From assembly GCA_963708795.1 (NCBI GenBank), contig CAVPUH010000006.1, forward strand, positions 756,814 to 820,813: a stretch of 64,000 bases of DNA. Direction: 5' to 3'. Below are positions 46,928 through 56,120 of the stretch, piece after piece. Each line of letters opens with the position of its first letter. Within the stretch, counting starts at the first letter, position 1. The translations under genes and the position numbers were made by a program. The stretch is from DAIQRJ01 sp963708795 (GTDB taxonomy: Bacteria > Actinomycetota > Actinomycetes > Propionibacteriales > DAIQRJ01). The notes beneath the pieces are model-generated. The model was given only the letters and a program-made list of their open reading frames with translations, had not been told where the DNA came from and did not search any database.

Positions 46928-47122
46928 GGGACCCCCAAACCATCCCTGTCTGCCCGGCCTCTGCCCGCCAAGGCTGAACTAGCAAATAAGATGCCAGTTC
47001 AAGACTTATCGTTTCATGGCGGACGCGGGCTGCGCCAGATTACCGCGGCAGGTTACCAGTGGCTGGGCTGCGGGGTGGGTGTACGCGTGACTAACTCCTG
47101 TGTTTCTGATAGTTTGACATGC

Positions 47123-47620
47123 ATGGTGCGAGAGATTTCAGCGGGTGGCGTGGTGCTGCGACCGACGGCGGGCGGATGGGAGATGGCCGTGATTGAGCCG
47201 CGCAAGGAAGCCTCCGCGAGCCGACCCGGGAGCGCAGGGAAGAAGACATCGCAAAAAATGTTACTCGCCTTACCCAAGGGACTGGTCGATCCAGGGGAAA
47301 AGCCGGAGCAAGCTGCGGTACGCGAAGTGGACGAAGAGACTGGGATTACTGCGGTTCTGGTGACCAAACTGGGTGATACCAAATACGCTTACGTGCGCAG
47401 TTGGGGCGACCAGGAGCGGGTCTTCAAGATTGTCAGCTTTTACCTTTTCCGCTACCAGTCGGGTGAAATCGACCAGATCGCGGCGGAGATGCGCATCGAG
47501 GTGAAGCGAGCGCTCTGGATTTCGCTGCAAGAGGCTGAAAAGAAGCTGGCCTACCGCGGCGAAAAAGATATGGTTCGACGGGCGCAGGCTTATCTAAAGG
47601 CGCATCCGGAACTTTCATAG
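47123..47620 (+). CDS. NUDIX hydrolase
   Basis: A 165-residue pyrophosphohydrolase. The Nudix box is complete: GLVDPGEKPEQAAVREVDEE followed by TGI. The start EISAGGVVLRPTAGGWEMAV and the end MVRRAQAYL resemble the diadenosine-polyphosphate/MutT-like NUDIX proteins. The frame is open far upstream only because it runs antisense through the patatin gene; ATG at 47,123-47,125 begins the domain. The substrate is not readable from sequence. Confidence 0.88.
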   Translation: MVREISAGGVVLRPTAGGWEMAVIEPRKEASASRPGSAGKKTSQKMLLALPKGLVDPGEKPEQAAVREVDEETGITAVLVTKLGDTKYAYVRSWGDQERVFKIVSFYLFRYQSGEIDQIAAEMRIEVKRALWISLQEAEKKLAYRGEKDMVRRAQAYLKAHPELS

Positions 47621-47634
47621 GGGGAGAGAAGTGC

Positions 47635-47660
47635 AGATGTCACGCGGGGGTGTGACATCT
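47635..47660 (+). terminator. Hairpin after the NUDIX gene
   Basis: AGATGTCAC and GTGACATCT form a perfect 9-bp stem with an 8-base loop, 14 bases after the stop. There is no T run, so it is a terminator-like or message-stabilising structure. Confidence 0.45.
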
Positions 47661-47937
47661 AACCTTGACGCGAATTTAATCGACGTTTATCTTGGATTCA
47701 ACTTGATTGAGCGCGTGCCGCTGCCATCCTCACCCCACATCTAATGCGGCACGCGCTGCGGTTTTTCAGGGGTGTTTTTCCCGTTTCGTCCCACATGCTT
47801 GTGCCAGAGAGTGGCCAGAAGGACTGAGTGATGGGTACACTGCTGGAACCGGCCAATTTTCTGTAGAGACGCAGATGGCTGCGTCTCGGTCGCGGCAAAG
47901 CTTCCTATCAGGAGTTGAGGATCGGGGTGTTTGATCG
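47661..47937. other. Intergenic region before the fadB-type gene
   Basis: No gene seen. TTGACG (47,665) and TTATCT (47,687), 16 bases apart, form a possible plus-strand promoter with a long leader. A perfect hairpin, GAGACGCAG-ATGG-CTGCGTCTC, lies at 47,866-47,887 and belongs with the REP-like hairpins. AGGAGTTGAGGAT before the ATG supplies the ribosome-binding site. Confidence 0.4.
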
Positions 47938-50367
47938 ATGAAAAATATTCACAAAGTGGCTGTACTGGGTGCCGGGACCATGGGGGCGCGCATTGCCGCG
48001 CACTTCGCCAATGCAGGGATTCCGAGTTACCTGTTCGACATTGTTCCGCCCGACGCAGACGCCCCTGCTCGAAACAAGATCGCAGCGGCCGGCCTGGATG
48101 CAGCGAAGAAATCCAAGCCTGCAGCTTTCATGGAGGCATCCCTGGCGCGCTTCATCACGGTTGGCAACTTCGACGATGACCTCAAGCGGTTGGCTGAGGT
48201 GGACTGGATCATCGAAGCGGTGGTCGAGAATCTTGATCTGAAGCGGGCTCTATTAAGAAAAGTGGAAGCGGTTCGCAAACCTGGGACCATCGTCACGACC
48301 AATACCAGCGGATTGCCGGTGGGAAAGATTGCCGAGGGATTCTCCGAGGATTTTCGGCGCTCATGGTTTGGCACGCACTTTTTCAATCCGCCGCGCTATA
48401 TGCGGCTTCTCGAAATCATTCCTACGCCGGACACCGATCCCGCTGCCATGGAGGCTGTGGCTCGCTTCTGCGACATTCATCTGGGGAAGGGAATTGTGCT
48501 CGCCAAGGACACGCCGAATTTTATCGGCAACCGCATTGGTACCTTTTCGGTTTTGAATGTCATGCGGCTGATGCAGGAGATGGACTTGAGCATTGAAGAC
48601 GTGGATGCGCTCACCGGGCAGGCTGTGGGCTGGCCGAGGTCGGCGACTTTTCGCACCATCGATCTGGTGGGGCTGGATATCTTGGGGCACGTAGTCAGTA
48701 ATATGGGCCAAGCGGGCGGGCAGGAAAGTTCACCTCGCATCAGCCCACTCCCCGATTTTTACAAGCAGATGCTGGAACGCAAATGGCTGGGCGACAAAAC
48801 CAAAGGCGGCTTTTACAAAAAGGTGAAAGGCGGCAAGGGTGGGGAAGACGAACGCCTGGCCCTCGATTGGAAGTCGCTCGAATACCATCCCCGGCAAAAG
48901 CCAAAGTTTCCTGCGCTTGATATGGCGAAGAATGTTGAGCAGACGGGCGCGCGCGTGAAGATGCTGTTGGGCCTTGATGGCGGTGGTACGCAGAAGAATG
49001 ATCGCGCGGGCGCGTTCTTGTGGGCGGCTCTGTCTGATCTTTGGAATTACTCCGCCAACTGCATTCCGGAGATTTCTGATTCCATCGTCGAGATCGATCG
49101 CGCCATGCGACTTGGCTTCAACTGGGAGTTGGGCCCATTCGAATTATGGGATGCGGCCGGTATTGAAGCCACTGTCGAGCGCATGAAGAAAGAGGACCGT
49201 CCGGTCGCGGCGAATGTGGAACAGTTGCTCGCCTCGGGCAAGAAAGCGTGGTATCTGGACGATCCCAAGACTGGCTCCGGTCGCGCTCATTGGGATTTGA
49301 AAACTGCAAATTATGAAGCGGTAGAAGTTCCAACTGGCGTGTGGTCGGTCGAAGTGGCGAAGAAGTCGAATGGAGTGGTGAAGAAGAATTCTGGGGCGTC
49401 GCTGGTCGATCTCGGCGATGGTGTGGCTTGCATCGAGTTTCACTCCAAGATGAACACCATCGGGTCCGATATCGTGCAACTTATCTCGCAGACGCTGAAG
49501 GCGGGTGGGCCAGGCGACGCATTTGAGGCATTCGTCATTACCAACGACGCCACGAACTTCTCCGTCGGCGCCAATCTCATGCTGCTGCTGATGTCGGTGC
49601 AGGAAGAAGAGTGGGATGACGTGGACCTCGCCATCCGCACCTTTCAGGGCATGACGCAGGCGATCAAGTTCTCGCCCAAACCGGTGGTGGTCGCGCCTTT
49701 CGGCCTCACGCTGGGCGGAGGCACCGAGATTTCCCTGCACGCCCCCGCGCTCCAGCCTCACGCCGAGCTTTACATGGGATTGGTCGAAGTTGGAGTTGGT
49801 CTGTTGCCCGGAGCCGGTGGCTGCAAGGAGATGCTGCTGCGCGCCGTCGATAGCGCTGCTTCGATTCGTCCCGGCGGGCGGGGCGAATCTGTCGAACTGA
49901 TGGAGGCCATGAAGAAAACTTTTGAGACTATCGCAACGGCGAAAGTGGCAACGTCGGCACAGGAAGCCCGCGGGCTTGGCTTTCTGAGGAATTCTGACAG
50001 CATCACCATGAACCGCGAGCGCGTGCTTGCCGACGCCAAAGCCCGCGCCCTCGAACTGGTTCGCTCAGGATACGAACCTCCGCAGCCCCGCACCGATATT
50101 CCCGCCCCTGGAGAAAACATTCTCGCGGCCCTCAAGATGGGCGTCCACCTCATGCGCCAGGGCGAGTACATCACCGAATACGAAGTCAAGCTGGCGACGA
50201 AAATCGCCGAGGTGCTTTGCGGCGGGAACGTGACAGCGGGGACGCCTGTAAGCGAACAGTACATCCTCGATCTGGAGCGCGAGGGATTCAAATCGTTGTG
50301 CGGGGAGAAGAAGACCCAGGAACGCATCCAGTACACGCTGAAGACGGGGAAGACGCTGCGGAATTGA
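47938..50367 (+). CDS. 3-Hydroxyacyl-CoA dehydrogenase / enoyl-CoA hydratase fusion
   Basis: An 809-residue beta-oxidation enzyme. The dehydrogenase part comes first: NAD loop VAVLGAGTMGARIAAHFANA, catalytic region GTHFFNPPRYMRLLEIIP, then the C-terminal 3HCDH domain. The enoyl-CoA hydratase (crotonase) part is at the end (about 500-720: FSVGANLMLLL, GLTLGGGTEISLHA, LVEVGVGLLPGAGGCKEM). This is the reverse of E. coli FadB. It performs the hydration and second oxidation of fatty acyl-CoA. Thiolase and acyl-CoA dehydrogenase genes lie 2.5-4 kb downstream. The frame is intact. Confidence 0.93.
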   Translation: MKNIHKVAVLGAGTMGARIAAHFANAGIPSYLFDIVPPDADAPARNKIAAAGLDAAKKSKPAAFMEASLARFITVGNFDDDLKRLAEVDWIIEAVVENLDLKRALLRKVEAVRKPGTIVTTNTSGLPVGKIAEGFSEDFRRSWFGTHFFNPPRYMRLLEIIPTPDTDPAAMEAVARFCDIHLGKGIVLAKDTPNFIGNRIGTFSVLNVMRLMQEMDLSIEDVDALTGQAVGWPRSATFRTIDLVGLDILGHVVSNMGQAGGQESSPRISPLPDFYKQMLERKWLGDKTKGGFYKKVKGGKGGEDERLALDWKSLEYHPRQKPKFPALDMAKNVEQTGARVKMLLGLDGGGTQKNDRAGAFLWAALSDLWNYSANCIPEISDSIVEIDRAMRLGFNWELGPFELWDAAGIEATVERMKKEDRPVAANVEQLLASGKKAWYLDDPKTGSGRAHWDLKTANYEAVEVPTGVWSVEVAKKSNGVVKKNSGASLVDLGDGVACIEFHSKMNTIGSDIVQLISQTLKAGGPGDAFEAFVITNDATNFSVGANLMLLLMSVQEEEWDDVDLAIRTFQGMTQAIKFSPKPVVVAPFGLTLGGGTEISLHAPALQPHAELYMGLVEVGVGLLPGAGGCKEMLLRAVDSAASIRPGGRGESVELMEAMKKTFETIATAKVATSAQEARGLGFLRNSDSITMNRERVLADAKARALELVRSGYEPPQPRTDIPAPGENILAALKMGVHLMRQGEYITEYEVKLATKIAEVLCGGNVTAGTPVSEQYILDLEREGFKSLCGEKKTQERIQYTLKTGKTLRN

Positions 50368-50417
50368 ATGGCCTCCAGTTTTCACATCCCAAACTTCAGC
50401 AACCCAACCGCTTAGGA

Positions 50418-50423
50418 TATAAT
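50418..50423 (+). promoter_or_regulatory. -10 hexamer TATAAT, leaderless arrangement
   Basis: A perfect TATAAT ends four bases before the ATG at 50,428; the predicted transcript start falls on the start codon. No Shine-Dalgarno sequence is present. Confidence 0.5.
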
Positions 50424-50427
50424 AGCG

Positions 50428-50676
50428 ATGCCAACGGTTCTGCGGTTCGAAGGACTGCGGGTAGTGATCTATCCAAACGATCACAGGCCGGCACACGTGC
50501 ACGTGATCGGAAAGGGTTGCGAAGCGGTGTTCCATCTACATTGTCTGGCGGGCCCCGTGGTGCTGCGAGAGAACTACGGGTTCTCACGGCGTGAGATCGT
50601 AAACATAGGAGGCGTGCTGATGGATCGCGTAATGGAACTCTGTGGGGCATGGGAGCGTATTCATGGCGAACCCTGA
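50428..50676 (+). CDS. DUF4160 protein (toxin-antitoxin-like partner)
   Basis: An 82-residue protein with the DUF4160 pattern: MPTVLRFEGLRVVIYPNDH, then RPAHVHVIGKG and a C-terminal helix. Its stop overlaps the start of a DUF2442 gene by 14 bases. DUF4160-DUF2442 pairs recur on mobile or accessory DNA and are suspected toxin-antitoxin-like modules; neither role is proven. It sits among other TA relics, splitting the beta-oxidation genes. Confidence 0.8.
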   Translation: MPTVLRFEGLRVVIYPNDHRPAHVHVIGKGCEAVFHLHCLAGPVVLRENYGFSRREIVNIGGVLMDRVMELCGAWERIHGEP

Positions 50677-51070
50677 CCGTTTTGAATCAGCGAACCGGCG
50701 CGCGAGGAAGTTGCGCTCATCGATCCCCAAGGCCCTCGCGGCCCACTATGATCGCACGGGCGGCCGCATTGTGATTCGCCTCGGCTCCAGGCTCGATGTG
50801 AGCTTCTCACCTCGCGATGCCCAGGGCCTGGAGCACGCCCGGCCATCCCAACTCGAACCTATTGAGATCAGTCCGTCGGGCTTCGGCATTCATTTCCCCA
50901 AACTGGATGCTGACCTCTACCTTCCCGCCCTTCTGGAAGGTTTTTTCGGCTCAAAACAATGGATGGCCGCGAGACTCGGCGAAACCGGAGGCAAGTCCCG
51001 AAGCCCGGCCAAGCGCGCCGCCGCCAAAGCGAACGGCAGGCTAGGCGGAAGGCCGAGAAAAGCAGGCTGA
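50663..51070 (+). CDS. DUF2442 protein
   Basis: A 135-residue protein. The DUF2442 core spans about 30-90 (GRIVIRLGSRLDVSFSPRDA, IEISPSGFGIHFPKLDADLY), and the C-terminal tail is Lys/Arg/Ala-rich (SPAKRAAAKANGRLGGRPRK), suggesting nucleic-acid binding. The open frame begins at 50,642, but ATG at 50,663-50,665 (MANPDRFESANRRARKL) is the better start. It overlaps and follows the DUF4160 gene. Confidence 0.78.
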   Translation: MANPDRFESANRRARKLRSSIPKALAAHYDRTGGRIVIRLGSRLDVSFSPRDAQGLEHARPSQLEPIEISPSGFGIHFPKLDADLYLPALLEGFFGSKQWMAARLGETGGKSRSPAKRAAAKANGRLGGRPRKAG

Positions 51071-51213
51071 ACGTGCCCGGAAATCTATTGGCACGTGTCG
51101 TGGAGCCGCCTTAGAGAGCACAGAATTATGTAGCGGCGCGCGACATCGCGAGCCGAGAACGCATCGATGTGAGTCCGGGATGCACGCCCCAGCGCAACAA
51201 CGGAATACATCAC

Positions 51214-51375
51214 ATGAAAGCTGTGGAATTGTGACCGAACACGAGAAGCGACTGGACGAAGGTTATCGCGAGATGGCGTGGGACCTTGAACACGAACGGG
51301 ACGCCGCGGGGTCGGTGCGAGGCACTGATTGGCGATTCGTCGCAAACCGCCGACTCCCCGCCTCGCCCAGAATGA
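51214..51375 (+). pseudogene. Possible antitoxin relic
   Basis: Two displaced frames together read MKAVEL, then VTEHEKRLDEGYREMAWDLE and, after another shift, CEALIGDSSQTADSPPRPE. The mix of a KRLDEGYREMA helix with a CEALIGD end resembles the C-terminal part of small antitoxins that neutralise MazF-type toxins. The DNA-binding half is not convincing and no toxin follows. I read it as a decayed or mis-sequenced antitoxin; it may also be chance. Confidence 0.3.
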
Positions 51376-51398
51376 CAAGCAGCAAGACGTGTAGCTAT

Positions 51399-51684
51399 TC
51401 AGCTGGCCACGACATGTGCGAACTTCCGCACCGCTGGCTGCGGGGCTCTCCTTGCCCGCCAGAGGTCGTACTGGGACTGCATGTTTATCCACAATTCCGG
51501 GGTGGTTCCCATGGCGGCCGCGAGACGGAGGGCCATGGCAGCGGAGATTCCTGACTTTCCGTTCAGTACACGCGACAGGGTCACACGTGTAACTCGCAGA
51601 TGTGCCGCTGCCCTGGATACGGGGGTCTCTCCCAGATATTCACGGAGGACTAGGCCGGGGATGAGGCGGATTGTGCATGCGCAT
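51399..51684 (-). CDS. higA: HigA-type antitoxin (one frameshift)
   Basis: About 94 residues, an XRE-type helix-turn-helix addiction-module antidote. It starts at ATG 51,682-51,684 with a perfect AAGGAGG six bases upstream (MRMHNPPHP). One extra base in a CCCC run near 51,660 breaks the frame; repaired it reads GLVLREYLGETPVSRAAAHL, then VTLSRVLNGKSGISAAMALR, typical HigA helices, and ends GTTPELWINMQSQYDLWRAR. The toxin gene that should lie upstream is reduced to its last codons. Confidence 0.75.
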
Positions 51685-51688
51685 GCTT

Positions 51689-51727
51689 GACCTCCTTAGT
51701 GATAGTCCTGATAATCGACCAGGGCTA
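51689..51727 (-). pseudogene. HigB toxin 3' remnant
   Basis: Directly before higA the minus strand reads VALVDYQDYH and a stop, resembling the end of HigB-type toxins (…VDYH). Upstream of these codons the frame is closed by TGA, and REP-like hairpin DNA follows. The toxin body seems to be lost. Confidence 0.4.
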
Positions 51728-51754
51728 CCACGCTTCAATAAGTTTTTGGCCTCC

Positions 51755-51805
51755 CGAGGGCGGGGGACGCCCTCGGGACCGCCGGCAGAATGCCGACCCT
51801 ACTGG
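51755..51805. repeat. GC hairpins (REP-like) at the higBA scar
   Basis: CCGAGGGCG-GGGGAC-GCCCTCGG and then CGGCA-GAA-TGCCG lie side by side where the HigB body should be. They match the style of the other GC hairpins in the window. Confidence 0.55.
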
Positions 51806-51815
51806 CTGGCTCGGT

Positions 51816-52724
51816 TTAGTGTTGCTGGCTCTTGTCTTCTTCCTTGCTGGTGCGGCCTGCATTAACCATGCCATTTTTCTTGGAGGCACTCTTGGCAGCC
51901 ATCGCGGTCTTCGGCCTCCAGTAATCCGGGGCAGCCGCCACCAACTCCTCGGGCGGATTGCTCAGTTCGGGCACAAAGTGATTGATTACGGTTTCTGTGT
52001 TTGCAACCGCGTCTTCGTTGACCTTGACGTACTTGGCGTACCCCTCGTCTCCCAACAATTTCTGCATGGATGGAAGGGTGTCAAAACCAGCCAAAGAACT
52101 TTCCGGGGTGGTGACATAGAAGACGGTGCCCTCCTGGCCGGCCACCGCCTGCGAGACTAGCGTGGTGATGGGTGGCGAGGCTTTTTCGCGGGCGGTTTTC
52201 AGGTCTTTTTCCAGCGCCTCGAAAGCATCCGTCTGCCCCGGCCGCACGTGTACCGCAATAGTGCGCAGCCAGCGTGATTCGCCCAGCATTTTTGCCATGG
52301 CAGCATCGTCAGCCGGGGCATTACTGCTCAGGTCCCAGCGGCGGCGGCGGAATTCCGTGCGGTAATTCACTACGCACTGGTTGTAATCCTGAAAGAGCTT
52401 TTCGGTTCCGGGCTTGCCTAAGGCTTTCTCTATGGCTCCGTCAAATATTTCGGCGCCTTTTTCGGCTTCCTCATAGCTTCGCCGGGTGCTGATGAAAGTT
52501 ACCCTGCTGCCCTGTCCGTAAACGGTTTCCATGGTAAGCCATGTATCGCCCTTATTTTGACGATTGGCGGCTACCATTTTCTTCGCCACCGCGTCGAACG
52601 CGGCTCGTTTGTCGGGTTTTACTTGCACGCTATAAACGTCGAGGTATTGTTCCTGCGCCTGGCCGGCGGCCATCGCCGCCAGCACCACTAATGCGACCAT
52701 GGTCCAAATGGCCCTGTACTTCAT
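51816..52724 (-). CDS. Secreted protein of unknown function with two related halves
   Basis: About 302 residues from ATG 52,722-52,724, which has AGGAGG seven bases upstream; the open frame to 52,793 is not needed. A signal peptide (MKYRAIWTMVALVVLAAMAA) precedes a mature protein in which QYLDVYSVQVKPDKRAAFDA (near residue 30) and RTIAVHVRPGQTDAFEALEK (near 160) look alike, as in duplicated antibiotic-biosynthesis-monooxygenase-like (ferredoxin-fold) modules. I do not recognise a named family. The Lys/Ser-rich tail is probably disordered. Confidence 0.65.
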   Translation of the reverse strand: MKYRAIWTMVALVVLAAMAAGQAQEQYLDVYSVQVKPDKRAAFDAVAKKMVAANRQNKGDTWLTMETVYGQGSRVTFISTRRSYEEAEKGAEIFDGAIEKALGKPGTEKLFQDYNQCVVNYRTEFRRRRWDLSSNAPADDAAMAKMLGESRWLRTIAVHVRPGQTDAFEALEKDLKTAREKASPPITTLVSQAVAGQEGTVFYVTTPESSLAGFDTLPSMQKLLGDEGYAKYVKVNEDAVANTETVINHFVPELSNPPEELVAAAPDYWRPKTAMAAKSASKKNGMVNAGRTSKEEDKSQQH

Positions 52725-52863
52725 AATAGCCTCCTGAATGTTTTGGGAATTGCTGCCGGGGGCAAACCTACGCTTAGCGCGGGCCCCCGTCAAGTCGGGT
52801 TGGCGACGTAAAGGTCTGCATGGTGCCCAATCCCTGGCATTAGAAAATCGCGCTTTCTCAATC

Positions 52864-52869
52864 TACAAT
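52864..52869 (+). promoter_or_regulatory. -10 hexamer TACAAT before the thiolase gene
   Basis: TACAAT lies 19 bases before the thiolase ATG, with AGAGG between them as ribosome-binding site. It is one of several TACAAT boxes close to starts here. Confidence 0.4.
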
Positions 52870-52888
52870 CAGCTTAGAGGTTTTCTTT

Positions 52889-54070
52889 ATGCGCGAAGTC
52901 GTGATCGCATCTTCGGTTCGCACGCCCGTGGGACGCGCCTTTAAAGGCACGCTGCGCGCCACTCGCCCGGATGAACTCGCCGCGGTCGCCATCAGAGGCG
53001 CGCTCGAGCGCGTGCCGCAAGTCGATGCCAAAGAAATCGAAGATGTGATTCTCGGCTGCGCCATGCCTGAGGCGGAACAGGGCATGAACGTGGCCCGCAT
53101 CGCATCGCTGCGGGCGGGCTTGCCGGTCGAAGTTTCGGCCCTGACGATCAACCGCTTCTGCTCGTCCGGGCTTGCAGGCCATTGCCATGGCCGCCGAGCG
53201 CATCATGAGCGGTGGCGCGGAAGTCATCGTGGCCGGCGGCACCGAATCCATGTCGATGATCCCCATGGGCGGCCACAAAATCTCGCCCAATCCCTGGCTG
53301 GTCGACCATTATCCCGACGCCTATCTTTCCATGGGCCTGACGGCGGAGAGGCTGGCGCAGCGCTTCGGCATCACTCGCGAGGCGGCGGACGAGTTTTCCT
53401 TGCGCAGCCATCAGAAAGCTTTGGCCGCGATTCACGCCGGCAAGTTCGCCGACGAAACTGTTCCGGTGCCTGTGAGCTTCACTACTCCGAACGGCTCGAA
53501 ACCGAAGCGGCAAGAGATCACCTTCAAAGTCGATGAAGGCCCGCGCGCCGACACTTCGCTCGAAGCGCTGCTCTGCGCTCAAGCCTGCGTTTCACGTCAA
53601 GGGCACGGTGACAGCCGGCAATTCGTCGCAGATGTCCGATGGCGCGGCGGCCGCTGTCGTCATGTCCGCCGATCGCGCCAAGGCGCTCGGCATCACGCCG
53701 CTGGCCCGCTATGTTTCGTTCGCAACGGCCGGATACAAGCCCGAAGAAATGGGACTCGGTCCGGTGTTCGCGATTCCAAAGGCGCTGAAGATGGCCGGCC
53801 TCAAACTCGTCGGACATCGACGTGATCGAATTGAACGAAGCTTTTGCGGCGCAGTCGCTGGCCGTGATCAAAGAAGCGGGCCTCGATCCCGACGCGCGTG
53901 AATCCCAATGGCGGAGCGATCGCGCTGGGCCATCCGCTGGGCTGCACCGGGGCCAAGCTGACAGCGACGATTATTCGTGAATGAAGCGCCGTAAGGCGAA
54001 ATACGGAATGGTGACAATGTGCGTCGGCGGCGGCATGGGAGCAGCCGGAATTTTCGAGAACCTAGGTTAA
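52889..54070 (+). CDS. Acetyl-CoA acyltransferase (thiolase), several frameshifts
   Basis: The last enzyme of beta-oxidation, about 393 residues when repaired. It starts MREVVIASSVRTPVGRAFKG. The nucleophilic Cys is in INRFCSSGL, right at the first break (about 53,170); GGTESMSMIPMGGHKISPNP, VTAGNSSQMSDGAAAAVVMS, VIELNEAFAAQSLAVIKEAG and GGAIALGHPLGCTGAKLTAT follow in changing frames, and the second active-site Cys in MCVGGGMG ends it at 54,070. Breaks lie near 53,170, 53,575, 53,815, 53,900 and 53,980. The acyl-CoA dehydrogenase gene follows. Confidence 0.85.
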
Positions 54071-54107
54071 CGTTCCTAAGAAAACACGAAAGAACAACCG
54101 CTTTCGA

Positions 54108-54200
54108 TTCACCACAGAGTACACAGAGTCACAGAGATCTTATAGTCCCTCTAGCTATAGAATTAAAGCTGTTCCCGTGGCTCTGTGCCTCTGTGGTGGA
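54108..54200. repeat. CACAGAG-armed palindromic element, copy B
   Basis: The left arm TTCACCACAGAGTACACAGA is made of CACAGAG units; the right arm GGCTCTGTGCCTCTGTGGTG is its near complement. About 50 bases of AT-richer loop separate them. It lies between the thiolase and acyl-CoA dehydrogenase genes, 17 bases before the latter's ATG, where a hairpin could affect its translation. Confidence 0.65.
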
Positions 54201-54216
54201 GAGGATTCGATCAAAA

Positions 54217-55940
54217 ATGGCGACAACAGCAGTTCCGCAAACCAGAATTTCCGGCGGCAGTTTTCTTCTCGAAGAGCGCAAGCCCGATGAAGTATTCACA
54301 CCGGAAGACTTCACCGAGCAGCACCTGCTCATCGCTCAGACGGCGGAGGAGTTTGCCATCAACGAAATTGTTCCCAACATCGAAAAGATGGAGCACAAAG
54401 ATTTTTCCATCACTCGCGACCTGCTCAAAAAAGCTGGAGAACTCGGGCTCAGTTCCGCCGAGATTCCCGAAGCTTACGGCGGTCTTGAGATGGACAAAGT
54501 CACCGCCGCCGTGATCGCCGACCACATCGCGAAGTATGCCGGCTTCGCCACCACCTGGGGCGGACACACGGGAATCGGCACTTTGCCCATCGTTTATTTC
54601 GGCACCGAGGAGCAGAAGAAGAAATATCTGCCGCGCCTCGCGGCAGGCGAAATCGTCGGTGCCTATGCTTTGTCGGAAGCCTCTTCCGGTTCCGACGCTC
54701 TGAATTGCCGCGCCCGCGCCGAGCTTTCCACAGATGGCAAGCATTACATTCTGAACGGCGAAAAAATGTGGATCACCAACGCCGGCTTCGCCGACTTGTT
54801 CACCGTCTTCGCCAAGGTCGACGGAGAAAAGTTCACCGCGTTTCTGGTGGAGAAGACGTTTCCCGGATTCTCCATCGGCGCTGAAGAGCACAAGATGGGC
54901 ATTCGCGGCTCCTCTACCTGCCCAATCATTCTCAACGACTGCAAAGTTCCGGTCGGAGAACATGCTCGGCGAAATCGGCAAGGGGCACGTCATCGCCTTC
55001 AACATTCTGAACGTCGGACGCTTCAAGCTGGGCGCGATGTGCGTGGGCGGCGCGCGCCTGTCTCTCGAAAACGCCATCGGCTATGCCAAGCAGCGCAAGG
55101 CATTCGGCAAAGTGATCGCCGACTTCGGCCTTGTCCGCGAGAAAATTGCCAATATGGCAGTCGGAATCTACACCGGCGAGGCCCTCGTCTATCGCACCGT
55201 TGGCATGATGGACGTCGCGCTCGCCGAGGTCGACAAGTCCGCTGCCGATGCCGCGAAGGACACCCGCAAAGCCATCGAAGAATACGCCGTCGAGTGCTCC
55301 ATCATTAAAGTCTGGGGCTCCGAGATGGTCGACTACGTGGTCGATGAAACCGTGCAGATTTACGGCGGATATGGCTTCGTCGAAGAGTACCCCGCGGAGC
55401 GCGCTTATCGCGACGCGCGCATCAACCGCATCTTCGAAGGTACCAACGAAATCAACCGGCTCATCATCACGGGCTTCCTGTTGAAGCGCGCCATGTCCGG
55501 CCAGTTGCCGCTGATGCCGGCAATCAAGAAGTTGATGGATGAAGTTCTGTCCGGACCTTCAATGAGCGAAGACCTCGAAGGGCCTCTTGCCGAAGAACGC
55601 AAACTGGTGACGTCGGCCAAAAAGCTTGGCCTGTTCGTCGCCGGAGCGGCCACCCAGAAATACATGCAGGCGATTCAGGATCAGCAGGAAGTCATGGGAG
55701 CGATCGCGGATATGGTGATCGAAACCTACGCCATGGAATCCGCTGTGCTGCGGGCGCAGAAGATTGCCGATCAGAAAGGCGAAGCCGCCGCCTCCTTGCC
55801 TATCGCCATGACTCGCGTTTATCTCTCGCAGGCAATGGAGAAGATCGAAGCCGCCGCTAAGAAAGGTAATTGCCGCCGTGGCCGATGGCGACATGCTGCG
55901 CACGCAGTTGGCAATTTTGCGCCGTCTGGCGAAAGCATGA
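54217..55940 (+). CDS. Acyl-CoA dehydrogenase (two frameshifts)
   Basis: The first oxidation of beta-oxidation, FAD-dependent, about 574 residues when repaired. It begins MATTAVPQTRISGGSFLLEE; then ALSEASSGSDAL and WITNAGFADLFTVFAKV, the FAD/substrate region, up to a break near 54,957. The second frame continues MLGEIGKGHVIAFNILNVGR, the conserved QIYGGYGFVEEYPAERAYRD, and INRIFEGTNEINRLI with the catalytic Glu. A C-terminal helical domain of about 150 residues makes it a long, VLCAD/FadE-like form. A second break near 55,863 leads to the end LRTQLAILRRLAKA at 55,940. Confidence 0.88.
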
Positions 55941-56120
55941 GCCTTCAACACCATCGAGTTGCGCCAGCAGATCGCGCAGAAGAGTGATCGAGCGGGGAAA
56001 GTACACGCTGGCATAAACCTCGTTTATTCGCTGCTGTCGCGCTGGTCCCGCCTTTCCATGCCTATCCAATTTGTCTTCAGTGGCATTATTTGCTTTTTTC
56101 GCGGCAGCCTGGGCGGCAGC

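Noticed and set aside
46067..47122. Apparent 517-residue protein that ends in a NUDIX domain
   Set aside because: The first ~350 residues run antisense through the patatin gene; only the part from 47,123 has family signal.
54211..55077. 288-codon minus-strand frame opposite acyl-CoA dehydrogenase
   Set aside because: It is antisense to a conserved enzyme and Gly/Ala/Asp-rich; no start signal.
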